This document shows, piece after piece, positions 1 to 12,900 of a stretch of 64,000 bases of DNA (its first letter is position 1; every line of letters starts with the position of its first letter). The stretch spans positions 248,001 to 312,000 of the forward strand of contig VXAZ01010513.1 of the NCBI GenBank assembly GCA_013399875.1, given 5' to 3'. A program made the position numbers and the translations under genes. The notes below the pieces were generated by a model. The model was not told the origin of the DNA, did not search any database, and saw only the letters and a list, made by a program, of their open reading frames with translations. Source of the DNA: Gymnorhina tibicen. Taxonomy: Eukaryota > Chordata > Aves > Passeriformes > Artamidae.

Positions 1-872
1 CTCTTATCTCTTCACCTATTAAGTGTGGACTAAGGTTGATCCAGCTGCATTTTAACTTCCAGTCTTCAATTCTTTCTATCATAGTTACTCAGATTTGGAA
101 GTTCTCCATAGATGTTTACAGACTTGATCTGTAAATTAGTAATTGGGGATAGATTATGTGTGATATGTCTTTGTTTCTTTTTTACTGTGCCTTAATGTGT
201 TCTGTGGATTAATGGTCATAGAATGCTAATGCCAAGAGAAATGTTATGGGTAATCCAGTCAAAAGCAATTTCACTTCTGTAAATCTGCTTGCTGTGACAA
301 TAAGACTACATGGATTGGAAATAAGCAAGTTCATAGTATGTTTTCTAATCTGCTTTTAGCAAAGTGATGTTTGTTTTTTAATTCCATTGATGTGATCAAG
401 TTACTTATACCCAAAGTTTTGAATAGTCTATTTATATAATAGAAGCAACATTGCATGAAAGTAACTTTTTCATGGAATTTGGGTTACTTCATTCTTAAAA
501 TGCATCATCAAGGCCTATGGTACCTCCTGATATTGAAGAAATAGGTAACTTAACGTAGACCATTTAAGATTGACTAAAATTAACCATAATTGATTTATTT
601 AGTCATAGCAGTTTTGAAACAGTAATTGACTGTGTTTTGAAGGAAATATTTCAGATGGAATTTTTAAAGCTCAACTTCAGACAAAAAAGTTCTCCCTGGA
701 AAGTACTGTGCCTGTACTTTTGGGTTCATGTTCTGTGGTATTATTAAAGTTCAGGTGTGTTTTTTTCCAAAGGATAAATCCTAAATTGTTAAAGGAAGCA
801 TTTATTTGTAGAGTTTACAACTTGTAGCTCTTCTGAATAGTCACAGTTCTGATGCTATTAAATATCTTCTAG
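1..872 (+). other. IBTK intron, 3' portion
   Basis: AT-rich noncoding sequence before the first exon in the window. I see no exon, repeat family or RNA gene in it. Confidence 0.7.
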
Positions 873-955
873 TTCATACCTCTGCGATGTGACCCTGAAA
901 TCTTTAGATGGAAAGGAATTCCCATGTCATAAGTGTGTACTTTGTGCAAGACTTG
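873..955 (+). CDS. IBTK: IBTK exon a (BTB2 start)
   Basis: 83 bp between a TTCTAG acceptor and a GTATGT donor. The first base completes a codon from an upstream exon outside the window; 27 codons follow, including CDVTLKSLDGKEF and CHKCVLCARL, the first strands and helix of a BTB domain. One base of the split Asp codon ends the exon. This is the least certain 5' edge, because the preceding exon cannot be seen. Confidence 0.88.
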
Positions 956-3900
956 GTATGTGTGTGTATTTTTATATATATTTATATAAGTTACATTGTC
1001 TTTTTAAACTGTCATTTTATTGCATCTTGAACTGAAATGCCTTTCTTTACAGATTATTTTCACAGCATGTTAAGCAGCTCATGGATTGAGGTAAGTTTGC
1101 CAAAACCATGTGTGGTGGTATGGGTTTTTTTTGCATCAAATAAGTCACAGCTTTTCAGTTTTTCCTGTAATAACATATGCTAAATACTAGGGAAAAGGAA
1201 GGGCTGGATTCTTGGATTCTGTTTGCAAGAAAAAAACCCCCACAAGCCACATTTTCAGTTACTCTGTATTTGTACTATTGAGATTGTGTTTTAAATGAGA
1301 ATAATAAATGTAATACTGTATATGGAAGGAAATTTTTTCTTTTGTTTTAGGGATTTAGTTTGAACTAGTTAATGGATGTATAAAAAACACTGACTGGACT
1401 GTTCTTATGGGATACTACTTTGGATGAATTTTCATTTTCTTTCTGTAAAAGATCTTACAATTTAAATAGTATGCAGTTTGGAATAACTTGTTATGTGTAC
1501 TGAGTACAAGAGACAGCAGGATCCAGAGTCATTTCTAGAATTCCAGCTGACTTTTGCTGTTAAATGAAATAGAGGATATCAGGGACTATTCTGTTTAGTC
1601 ACTAACTGCTCTTTCAAAAGTTGTAGATCTTCAAATTGTCTAGGTTCCTATTTGCTAGCTGTGTGTCAATGCCCTGGTTGTTCCTGGACATTGTAATTTC
1701 ACTAAATACCTCTGTTTAACTACCTGAGTGCTATTGATAGTATTTATGGAAAGAGAGGAAGGTGTAAGTGGAGAAGCATTTTTCAGAGACTGAAAACTAA
1801 AGCAGTATGCAGGAGTTCCTTGAATTTCCTAGCTTTCTGGCAATCCATTAAGAACCTGGTGAAGTACTGGCAATTTTGTTCTGCTGTAAAACAGAGCTTC
1901 ACCTGTCCTCTAGGTTAACTGTGCTGCCTTTTCCTAAGTGATCCCTGAGAAAACATATTTGAAACACTGTGAGATAAATGATTGATTTATGGGGGGTTTT
2001 TTAAGTGTTGGGTGTCCATTTATATCATGGATTTCTGTATCAGGAGTATGTAGTTCATAAATTACCTATTATTTTGTAAGTCAATCTAAATCAATCTAAG
2101 CTAATAAGTAATTTTGTGAAGCAAGGGCTGTAGATATTATATAAAAATCTTAATGTCTGTAAGAGGTTTTTAAAATTTAGAAGGAAAATATGTCAATACT
2201 AGCAGCGTGTTCTAAAGCAAAATAAATATTTTAGTATGAAGCTTTACTTGAGTACCACCTGAAGTAAACCAAAGTTGTTAAGCAGTGATGTTGCATAAAC
2301 ACAAATAGCGAGTGACAGTTACATGGTTTACTGGCTAATGTTTGCTCTTAGAGAAGCTTTACCCTCATGGTTAAGGTGGTTCTTCAAATGGAGAGCTTGA
2401 TGAGGACCTTATTTTCAGAGGCATTAACAGTAGTGACTACTTCAATAATATTGTTATTTGGGAACTTGTGATTCCTTTAGATCTTTTGACCTTGAAAGGG
2501 AAGCAGTTCAGTACTTGCATAGAGGGTTCCTGTAGTTCTACTTTTAGACAGTTGTGGGTAAAGTAATATAATCAAGGAGGATTGTTAGATTAGATGATCA
2601 AAGTGATCAAACATGAAACTGTTTCATGGATACTTATTCAGGAGCTTGAACAGATTTTAATAGCTCTGCTGCAATCAATTCTTAATTGAGAAACTTGGAT
2701 AGATTTTTACAAATGCTTAAGTGGTTGTTTAACTCTGAAAATGTGACCCTCAATCTGAGTCATTTTCTTAATATAATTACTGTCTTAATTTTGTATTTTA
2801 TTCCAAGTAGTCAGCTTCTCTTACTCTTCCTTGTTTTTATTTATTTATTTTTAATATACTTTTGCCTTTTAGGCTACTTGCTCAGCTCTGGAAATGCCCA
2901 TCCATTCTGACATACTACAGATAATTGTGGATTACTTGTATACAGATGAAGCTCTTTCCATAAAAGGTCCCATTAATATATTTTTCAACTGTAGCTCTTG
3001 CAATTTTTGTATTTTTAAAATAGAAATTCAAAACTTAATATGCTTGTGTTGAAGTTATATGTAAAAAAATCAAAATTCTTGATTCTTGCTTTAGAGTTTG
3101 AGGTGATAGCAGTACCCCAGGCCTTGTTTTACCTTTTCTTTAGTTTGTCAAACTGCAGTTTTCCTTTTCCCTCCTTCTGTTGCCTAAGAAAGTTGACTGT
3201 TGGTGCTCTTCTAAGCTATTCCTTGTGCTGTAATTGTGCTTTGGTAAAATCTCATTGAAGCTGTATGTGTTACAGTTGCTTTTGATTTGTCCACAGTGTT
3301 TACTGTGTGCACATGATGCTTTGTTTTCCAGATTCTCAAAATGTGGAATTCATATGTAACGTTCTTGTGGTAGCAGACCAACTTCTGATATCCAGACTCA
3401 AAGAAATCTGTGAAGTAGCCATTGCAGAAAAACGTGAGTTCTTCCACTTGTAATTTAAAGGGTTAGAGAATAAAAATGGTATTTTTAGATGTTCTTGCCT
3501 TTTGCAGCACAGAATTTGTGTATCTTCTGATACACAAATGATCAGCTGATTATATTTTGATGTTCATTGCATGTCTGCTAATAGTTGCTTCTTTAGTCTG
3601 AGCAATATTCTAGGTTAGTATAATCTTCCATTCCTTATGCATCATCGTCATCTCATGCTCTTTAATTAAAAAAAAGGAAAAAAAAAAAGGAAAAAAGGTA
3701 AACGCCCCCAAACCCCTATGAAACCTTTATTTCATTGAATTAAAATTTCTTTTCTTTAAATTATGATAAAGTGAATTCTGTTTCTAGTTCTGTCCTTGTA
3801 TTTAGCGTTCCCTCTCTCCTCTTTCACTCCCATTATTTTTTCTTTCTCCCTACTGAATTGGAACATTTGGAAGTTTTAACAGCTGTTTATGCTGTACTGG

Positions 3901-6900
3901 AAACTTGCTATTTTTAACTTTCTTTTTCCCTTTAGTTTTGGACTGCTGGGTTTTAATATTTTGAAACTGATCTATTTGTAGATAGAGCTTTTTAGATCTA
4001 TGAAGCAGCCATTGCATACAAGATGCTACAAAGTTACATGGAGCTTCCTATAGTTTATGGCCATTTGAGTATTAGCATTTTTTCTAGGAACGAGGTAGTA
4101 TATGATGTTTCAGTGACTAGATCATGCTGTACAATGTCTTAAAACAGCTGCTTGATACTACAGCCAATTATCTAATTCAGTTTGTTGTGTTTTGTTTCTG
4201 CAGTTACCTTAAAGAATGCTGCTGAGCTGTTGGAGTTCTCAGCAATGTATAATGCTGAACAGCTAAAACTGTCCTGCTTGCAGTTCATAGGACTCAATAT
4301 GGCAGCTTTGCTTGAAGCAAGGTAAGCAGGAATGCAAATGTGTTCATGTATTTGTTGTAAAATTTAAATATCCCAAAAAGGCAAAAGGATTGGAAGAACT
4401 AATATGTACAGTTTAATGTTAAAATGCAACTGAATGCTGCTAGTTTAGAGGTAGGCTCATTTTTGCCAGTTAAGGAGAGAGAAACTAGTTAAATATCTGT
4501 ATATACTGTACCAGTTCTATAGTACAAAACCATGTGTTGCAGTCTGGCATGAAGAACCTCTTTTGAATTCAGTGGGCTTTAACATTAGGCCTAGTCTTTT
4601 TCAGGGTTTTAAAAGTGTTTTTGAAGATGCATAAAACTGCTGGGGGGGCGGGGAGGGGAGGGGTTCCTGCCTCCATTTGGAGTTTTTTTTGGGGGTGATG
4701 CAGATTATTGTGTGGGTTTTTTGTTTGTTTTGGGATTGTTTGTTTGAGTGGGGTTTTTTTTAAACATGGTTGTTATGATATATATTTGATTTATTTTAAG
4801 TAGTTTTATTATATAGCTGCTGCATTTTCCAAAGAGGATGGGCCTGCCATCTGGTAGTCTTTTTGCTTTAATGTCTGCAGTGAGAGCTGTACAAATTAAT
4901 TTATTATCCTTGCTTTCTACAGTGATTCTTCTAAAGTTCTGAGAAGCTGAAGGTGTGCTCTGGCCTTCTTTCTGCTGATACTTTTGGATAGGCCTTCAGG
5001 TTGCTTCCTAAGTACATATCATCTTCCCAGAGCAAACCTTATCAGCACTGATTGAAATTCTTTTCTAGCAATACCTTAAAAAAAAAACACCAAAAAGCCC
5101 AGCCAAAGAAAAAAAAAATCTCTATTGTTAGTCCTCTCTGTCCTTTTTGTCAGACTTCTTTTCACTTACAGAAGTTTTTAGAGATCTGAAACAGTTCAGA
5201 ATGCCGGAATTTCATTGCCGTGTCACACAGTGGCTTCACTTGCACCACAGATACAGGAGTTCAGTCACATTAGCAATTACCCTCTTCACATCTTTATAGA
5301 ATATAAGCATTACAACCTTTGATTTTGGAGAGAAGAGTAAAAATCTAGTAACATTGCCTTAAATATTACTTGGAATTTAGATTTGTTTCATCTTAAGCCT
5401 AGAAAGAGCATGCAACATTCTTACTATGATTAAGACTGTATCTACAGTCTATCTAGCAGAAATTGCTAATATGAATGAACTTCTGTTAGTACTGGGTAGA
5501 AGGACTTTTAATTTGAGACACCTGAGACAGAACTTAGTCCTGACAGCTTTGTGTAAGGAGAACTGCTCACATGGACAAGACAGTTCTATTGAGTCAAGTT
5601 TGTTGCTCTAGTATTATTTTTTGGCATAAATGTCTGTGTTGTGTGTTGTATTTTGAGTTTTATGGAGAATTTACATAGACTTGGAGTATTTAGATATGTG
5701 TCAGGAAGACGTGACATTATGCAGAACTAGATAAAGCAATGACTAGTTCTTGGTAACTTAACTATAGGTCTGCATTGGCTGTGACCTTAGGTAAAGGTAG
5801 GTGGAAAGGTTGTGTATTTAATCTTGCCTTACAACAAAGGCATTGATTAGTTTATATTTTGTGTTCAGTGTCTTCCTTTAGGCTCTGACCACCGTGAATA
5901 GGTGATAATACCTGTAGGTGAGATTCATCCAAAACGTTCATTTGAATTTTTCATTAATGTGATTTTTTTAATAAGCTGCTAAGATGAATTTGGTTTTTAA
6001 AAATAAAGGTTTTTTTTTTTTTTTTTAGGACTCTGGATGTCTTAAGTGATGAAGTTGTGAAGGATCTTTCTGTTTATTACAGGAAAATGGTAAGTTGTAC
6101 AACTTGAGTGTAAAGTAATTAAGTGTAAAATGAGAATAGAGGAGTGATAAATACATACCTGCAGAGTCTGTAGGTGACAGGCTAAGTGTGGAACATCTGG
6201 CTCAAAAGATAAAGTTGGCTGCTGCTATTATCACTCTCAAGGAGCTGATATTTCGTTATTCATGAGCTACTGCTGCAGCAGTGTTGTGTCTTTTAAATTA
6301 ATTATACACATTAAACATATTAATGTTCTGTAATTAACAATTGTTGCATGAAACAATGTAAGCAAAACCTATGGAAAAGAGCATCCCATACTTAGAAGAA
6401 AGAAGAAGAAAGCTGATAAGTTCAGGGTTATTGTATAGATATTAAAATCAGTAAGAAGAATAATGCAAAAACTAAACGGTAATGCAAAAGGTGGAGGCCA
6501 AGACACATTATAGTCCAGTATTCTTTAACTGTAAATGATAAATGTTTGCAAATTCTTGGAGCATTTTTTGACATAAGTTACAGATGGATAAAACAAAGGC
6601 ATTTTGAGTCTGTCACTTAAAATATTTCTCCTATTTTGCTTAAAGATATAACTTACATTTATAAGCTTTTTAAGTAATTAATTACCTGATCTATGAAAGT
6701 GTTTTAAATGACGATTGGCTTTGGTCCTCTTACATAAATTTGCTAGCATACAACTTAAGAGAAACTTAATGTAATGGCTTTTACAACTACAGATTCCAGC
6801 TATGGTCAGGAGAGTAATTACTCCATATCCAGATGGACCTGACATAAGTTCTTTTGAGCCTGAAGATGGAGAGAACTTTGTCTTTTTAAGGGAAGAAATG

Positions 6901-9900
6901 AATACAGAACAAAATTCTCAGTAAGTATCTGGTTTTGCATCAATATTTTTAACTAGATGAACTGTATGTGGTATTATTAATCCTCATTTGCATTGGTGCC
7001 TGACTGCCTTTAAGTTTAGAATTGAACTATTAAGAAGTGGAGCTTTCAAAGACCGTTCTCAGTTTCCTTAAGTACTTGAAAATGTTGAAAAACTGCAGCA
7101 CTTTCAATTTATAAGTAGCATGTGAGTAAAGGTTGCAAAATAAGCATTCACAGCGATGTTTGGGAGTTGTGCATGTGATGAGAATATCTGTGTATGTGTG
7201 AGACTAACTGTAGAGTTCACTGAACTTCACTGAATTATGAGAAATCAAAAGAGAAAAAACAGACTTGAATGTACTATAGAGCTGTTTGAAAAAATTGTGC
7301 TAATCTACATTTCTTAATATTAACAGAATTGTGAAGTGAAATACAGAGCTTTCTAGTATGATAGGATGGCTTAGTAAAAGGCTTCCAAATAGTGGGATAC
7401 AATGCCAACGTGCAAAAGAAACCTCACCTGCAGTATTGTGTATTTTTCTGAGCACTTGTGTCAGGAAAAGTTGCACTAAATGAACTGGTATAGGTAAGAA
7501 CTATTAGATCAAGGGAACTGGAGGCTATTTTGTATTCGACTTCAAGCCTTTCAGTGTTTTTCAAGGCTGGGTGGTAGCTGCTAGGGAATTGGGCAGTCCG
7601 AGGATTGAAAAATAAACACCGCAAGCACTGTAGGGTAGTGCTGCAGGAATGATTAAGTAGTTCTATACTTACTTCACAAAAAACAGCTTAAAAGAGCTTT
7701 GGAATGGCGCACTGTAGCTTCAATTCATGTAATTCTGAGTTTCTAGTAGTGTTGTTAAAATGAAAGATGCCTTTTATTTGTTTTCACTCTTCCTAATAGC
7801 ATATATAGGAACACTTGACATTAAGGTAACATCACCGTGTATCTGCTTTATTATAAAATTAGTATTATCACAATGGAAGTGTTCATGTTGGGGAAAAATG
7901 AGACCAACTCTGGCATTTATTGAACTTTGGTAATTTAGGAGAAATGAAGAGAGAACAAAGTGGAGACTTGTCTGTAATTGTCAGTTGATGTGTAACAGGT
8001 TTAATCTGACCTAGGTGGCAGTGCCAGCCTGTGCAGCAGCTGTATCTTCCACTGTCTCAGTAGAAGTCTGTGTGCAATATAATAGACCAGAGACTAGATC
8101 TAGATTGGAAAGAGTTTTTTTCTTTTCCTTCTGGATTTTTTTTTCTCCCAAAATCATTTATGAAATGGTTGTGCCAGTGCATAAGCAGAGCAGGAGCAAG
8201 CTGCTAGTGCCAGCTGGTGAGATCAGATACTACTGCTTAAGTATAACTGCTGCTGCTGACTGAAAAACGTGACATTGACATGGGTAGTTCTGAAGCTCAG
8301 TTTCTTTGGCTTTAATGCATTTGGGGGTTTCTTGGTTTTTTTTTCCTATTAGGGAAGCCCTTTTCAAAAAAGCAAAAACTAAGGCAAAAAAGAAGCCACG
8401 AAAACGGTCTGACAGCTCTGGAGGATACAATCTATCAGATATTATTCAGAGTCCAGCCTCTACAGGTCAGTGGGAAAGAGATTCCTTTCAGGTATAAAAA
8501 CAGAACATGAAGTGTAATATGCAATGTGATTTCTGTATTTCAAGAAGGAAATCTTAGAAAGATTATTTCTTTTCTAGTGAACATTATAGTTGAATTTAAA
8601 TAGTGAATTCTTAAGATTGTTTTTATTGAAAGGATGTTTGTCATATGAAGTTTGTGCCCAAAGTTCAGGTAAAAAACATGTATTTTATCAAATAAAGATA
8701 ATGGACATTTTCTCATATGGTTTTAGTAAGTGGAACATTCCTATTTCATTGTGGGGATTTTTTTTCTGGAATATAAAGAATAAATTAGCCATTTTTTATT
8801 GAAAAGATGGTAGAAGACTTCAAAGAAAAAGTGTTGTTATTTGTGTATTGTGAGACAGAGGAAGAAAACTGGGACTAATATTATTCTGAAAAAAGATTTG
8901 AGATAGTGTAAAATTTGCTTATATCTATTACAGTCTAGTATTCTGGACTAGGTAAACTTCTGGTTATTTTATATTCATCATATGGGGTGAATAATTTTTG
9001 TGTTTGTTAAGCATTGTTTAGTCTGGTTCTCATTATTTAATAGTTCTACTATCTTTTCTTATTTCTAGGCTCAGTAAAACTGGATAAAGCTAACTCAATA
9101 GAATCACTTCCAGAACTCTTAACATCTGACTCTGAAAGCAGTTATGCAGGAGTGGGTAGTCCCAGAGACTTGCAGTCTCCTGACTTCACAAAAGGATTTC
9201 ATCCAGAGAGGACTGAGGTTGGATTTCTTCTTAGCAGTTTTTTTGTTTGTGTTTATCTAGTCCATCAAAAGCAGAATTTGTATTTTAGAGTCTTTCTGTG
9301 AAGCTGTTGTACTTATAACAGAGTAGACAACTTTAGGGAGTTATTTTTTATTTGATTAAGAAAATAAAAATTAGTGTTTGTAGCATTTATTCAACAATTT
9401 TCTGCCTGATTTTTAGATGAAGGACAAAGTATGCAGTCAGGTTATGAAACCCTCTCAACCTAACAAGGAGACGAAGTCATACAAGGGAGCACCAGCACTG
9501 ACACAGTCTGTTCCACAGTCCATTCCCAGTGCCAGACACAGCTCTGCAAGCTCTCCCAATTGGGTAGCAACCAGTTTCAGGTGCAGTAATACTTACAGTC
9601 ACTGTTCTACACTTGGTAGTGAAAGCTAATAATGTTCTATTCAGACTAAAAGGCTATCTGCTCTTCAAAACGATCATGCATTACTTGACATGTGAACTCA
9701 AGATTTTAGTAATTTAATAAAAGGGGTACATTTTGTAATTATTCATTGAGAGAAGAAATGCTATATTTATTATTTTTATTTTTTTTAACTGCTACCAGTC
9801 TGTACTTCTAATATTTGTTTTTAGAACTCCTGCTTGGTTAATACTTTGTAAAATACTTGAGAGTTTTTTGTAGAATCAGACCATGCTTGAAGCCAATAGA

Positions 9901-12900
9901 AGCTCCATTGTACTTTGAGATTTTTTAGGCCTTTAGACTTAAACGGGCTGTAAAAATCAACACCACAGGTTTAACCGGTACAGTAATAAAAAAATGGAGT
10001 ATTATTTTTTATCTGTAGGGAGAGATGGAGGAAGTGCTGCTTATATTTTATTTCAAAGCCTGTCCTTGAATCGAGTTGTAACACAGCTTAGTTTACAGAT
10101 GCCTTTAAGTGCACACATTTTAATTTATAGTTTTATGTAAAGCTTGGGAATGTCTAGATTTAATTCATGCTCATTTCTGTGGAAGTTTAAAATTTGGTCA
10201 TTTATGAAAAAGAGACTGATTCCTGAAGTTTGAGAATGTTACTGATGTTTGTGTAGTGCTCTGCCTGCAAAAAATGTTCTGTTTATCATGTGAAATAATT
10301 TTAATCCTGTTCTTCAAAGAGAGATCTAATTCAACCTTCAGGACAGAGCTGTGAGGAGTGCCTTTCTATAATTTAGCATGAGCATTTGACTACTAATAAG
10401 TATCCTTATTTAGCTATCTAATTTTTTTAAAGTAATCATAGTTTTAGGTACCTAATTTTTTTAGGTATCTAATTTTTTTAAAGTAATCATAGTTCACGTC
10501 TTTTTGTTTCATAGTGTAATGAGTCTTGAAAGTATTTTTATAATGTGCTCTTAAATATGTATATATTTATAAAAGTTTTGTCAGAAACATTTTATTTGAG
10601 GTTTGCCATAATTGAGGAAACAGGCATAAATTATACAACCAGTTACTAATCTTATGTATGATTTAGAGGATTTCAGTGAAGGCTGGAACTGTGGAATGTA
10701 AGTAAAAATCAGTGCCTTGTAAGGTAACTTTTTATTTTTCATTTAGCCCTGTCAGCCCTCCTGCTATGGATCTGAGAACCATCATGGAAATTGAAGAAAG
10801 TATGCAGAAATGTGGAACCATGCCAAAGGCAAATTCAGGGTTGGTAAAAAACCAAAATCTATAAAAAAAAGTGTGATAGGCTAGGTTGTTATGAATTTAC
10901 TTAGTGGTTTAGGCCATTCAGTGTTTAAAAAAAGCAGAAGAAAAGTCATCCTATTTGGTTTTGAACAGCTTTGTTTACTTCAGTTCATTATGTTGTTTTT
11001 CTTTGAGCATACAAAATGTATCCCTTTATTTTACTCTAGTCTTGTTTTGTCAACTACTGCAAAGCAAGTGAGCTAGTATCTTAAATAAGTGGCCTGCTCT
11101 GCTGAGCCTTTCTACTTCCAACCAAAAAGAATTGATTCTTGTCCCTAGGACTTTGGAAATTACTTGTGAACGAGTACTGTATTTGAGAAGTTTGGTTTTT
11201 GTCTTGCATTCTCTCTCATCTCCCAGCACCTGTGTCTTGATGTTGACAATCCTTCAGACAGAAGCAGGGATGGTTCCTTCTTGTAGAAGCATCCCAAAAG
11301 ACACAGGGAGATAAATGTGCTTTTTTACAAGGCAGTTTATTAAACCTAGTGTTTTTTAAGTGGTGACATACAGAAGAGAACTGCAGGTGACTCTCATGAC
11401 CTTTGAGGTGTGGCATTCTTATAAAGGAGAGTTAGGAAAGTACTCTTGGAACCTGGTAAAAGATTGCTTGCTAGATAGATTCAGAAGCTGCAAACAAAAC
11501 AGCCAGGACTGAAGAATCCAAATAGCATAGAAAAGTAAATTATTACAGACAGAAGAAAAGGCTGTATGCTGTTGTATACATTTTTTATGTATGAATATTT
11601 TTGAGTTAAGGGAGCTAAGCTTGACAGTCTAAAAAATCACAAGATTAGAAAATAGTCTTCATCTGATGGTAATCCTCTTTTGGACACTTGATTCCTACTC
11701 TGCATGTTCTCATTTACAGACATCAATGTGAAGAATACTTCTATGATGCTTTTCTTTCTGTCATGCTTGATATTCAATTATCTTCTTTTTGCTTCCCAGC
11801 CGTCTGAGCCCTCCCTGCCTTACCTTTTGGCATGCTAAACAAAATATTTTGGCCTAAGAAGGAAGTATTTCTCAGTTTACTAATTTGCAGGATTAAAGGT
11901 GAGTGATCTCAAAGGACAATGATCTTACATCTTTTTTGCAATGTCCATTCACAGCAGAATGGTGTCTCATGGAATCAAGCTTTCTCAGAAGCAAAGGAAA
12001 ATGATTGCCCTGGCAGCAAAAGATAATGGATCAGTAGCTAGCAGCCCGGAGCCTACCACTCTAGTAACTACGCCACCTCCACCTACAAAAGTTGCAAAAC
12101 TAGGGAATGCATGGTATGTTATAAATCAAATATAAATTCTTTTTCTTTGGAGGGTTATTACATTGAATAGGCAGACTGAACTATTTGTATCTACATTTGG
12201 AAGTAATGTAGAAATTCAGAGGGGATAGGGAAATGCAGTGGTTGCAGTTTAACAGTTCTCTGAAATTTTGCTCGAGTCAGAAGACTGCATCCCATCTGGT
12301 GCTTTCCTGTGTACGATGTTGTATTTTCAGCTGGTGTCCAAGTAAATCATAGAAGAAGAAGCTTGAGACCAAGCTCTGAAACTTAGTCAAGAAGAGGTTA
12401 TTGAAAACCATTATGAATGGTGTTTTTCCTCTGTCAAAAACATAAAGAAAAACCTGGGGGAAGGTCTAGAATGAGTTTGGACTAGAGAAAAATTAGAGAT
12501 AACAAAGTTATCTAGGTGTCTCGGAGCTGGAGGGAGCATTGGATGCTTCTAAAAATTTTTATGGTGGAAGGATGCATAGGGTTTAAAATGAGTTGGAATG
12601 CTGATTACACACAATTTAAGTGTTTTGAGTTAATATCATGGCATCAAATACAAAAATAATTCATCATCTGTTCAGTGAACTAGGTTTATAACAAATGTAG
12701 TAAGTCATGCTTTGTTCTTCACTTTTACTGTTGGTATTGGATAAAAGCATAAACAAAAAATGTAGACGTTTCCAGCTATGTAAATTTAATGGGTTTAATT
12801 ATTACAGGGTAAATACCTATTTGCATGCTCTAAGTGTGAAGTAAATGTAGGCCATTTCTCCAGTTTTCCCTGTTCAAGAAGGTCTAGAATTTTATTGCAG

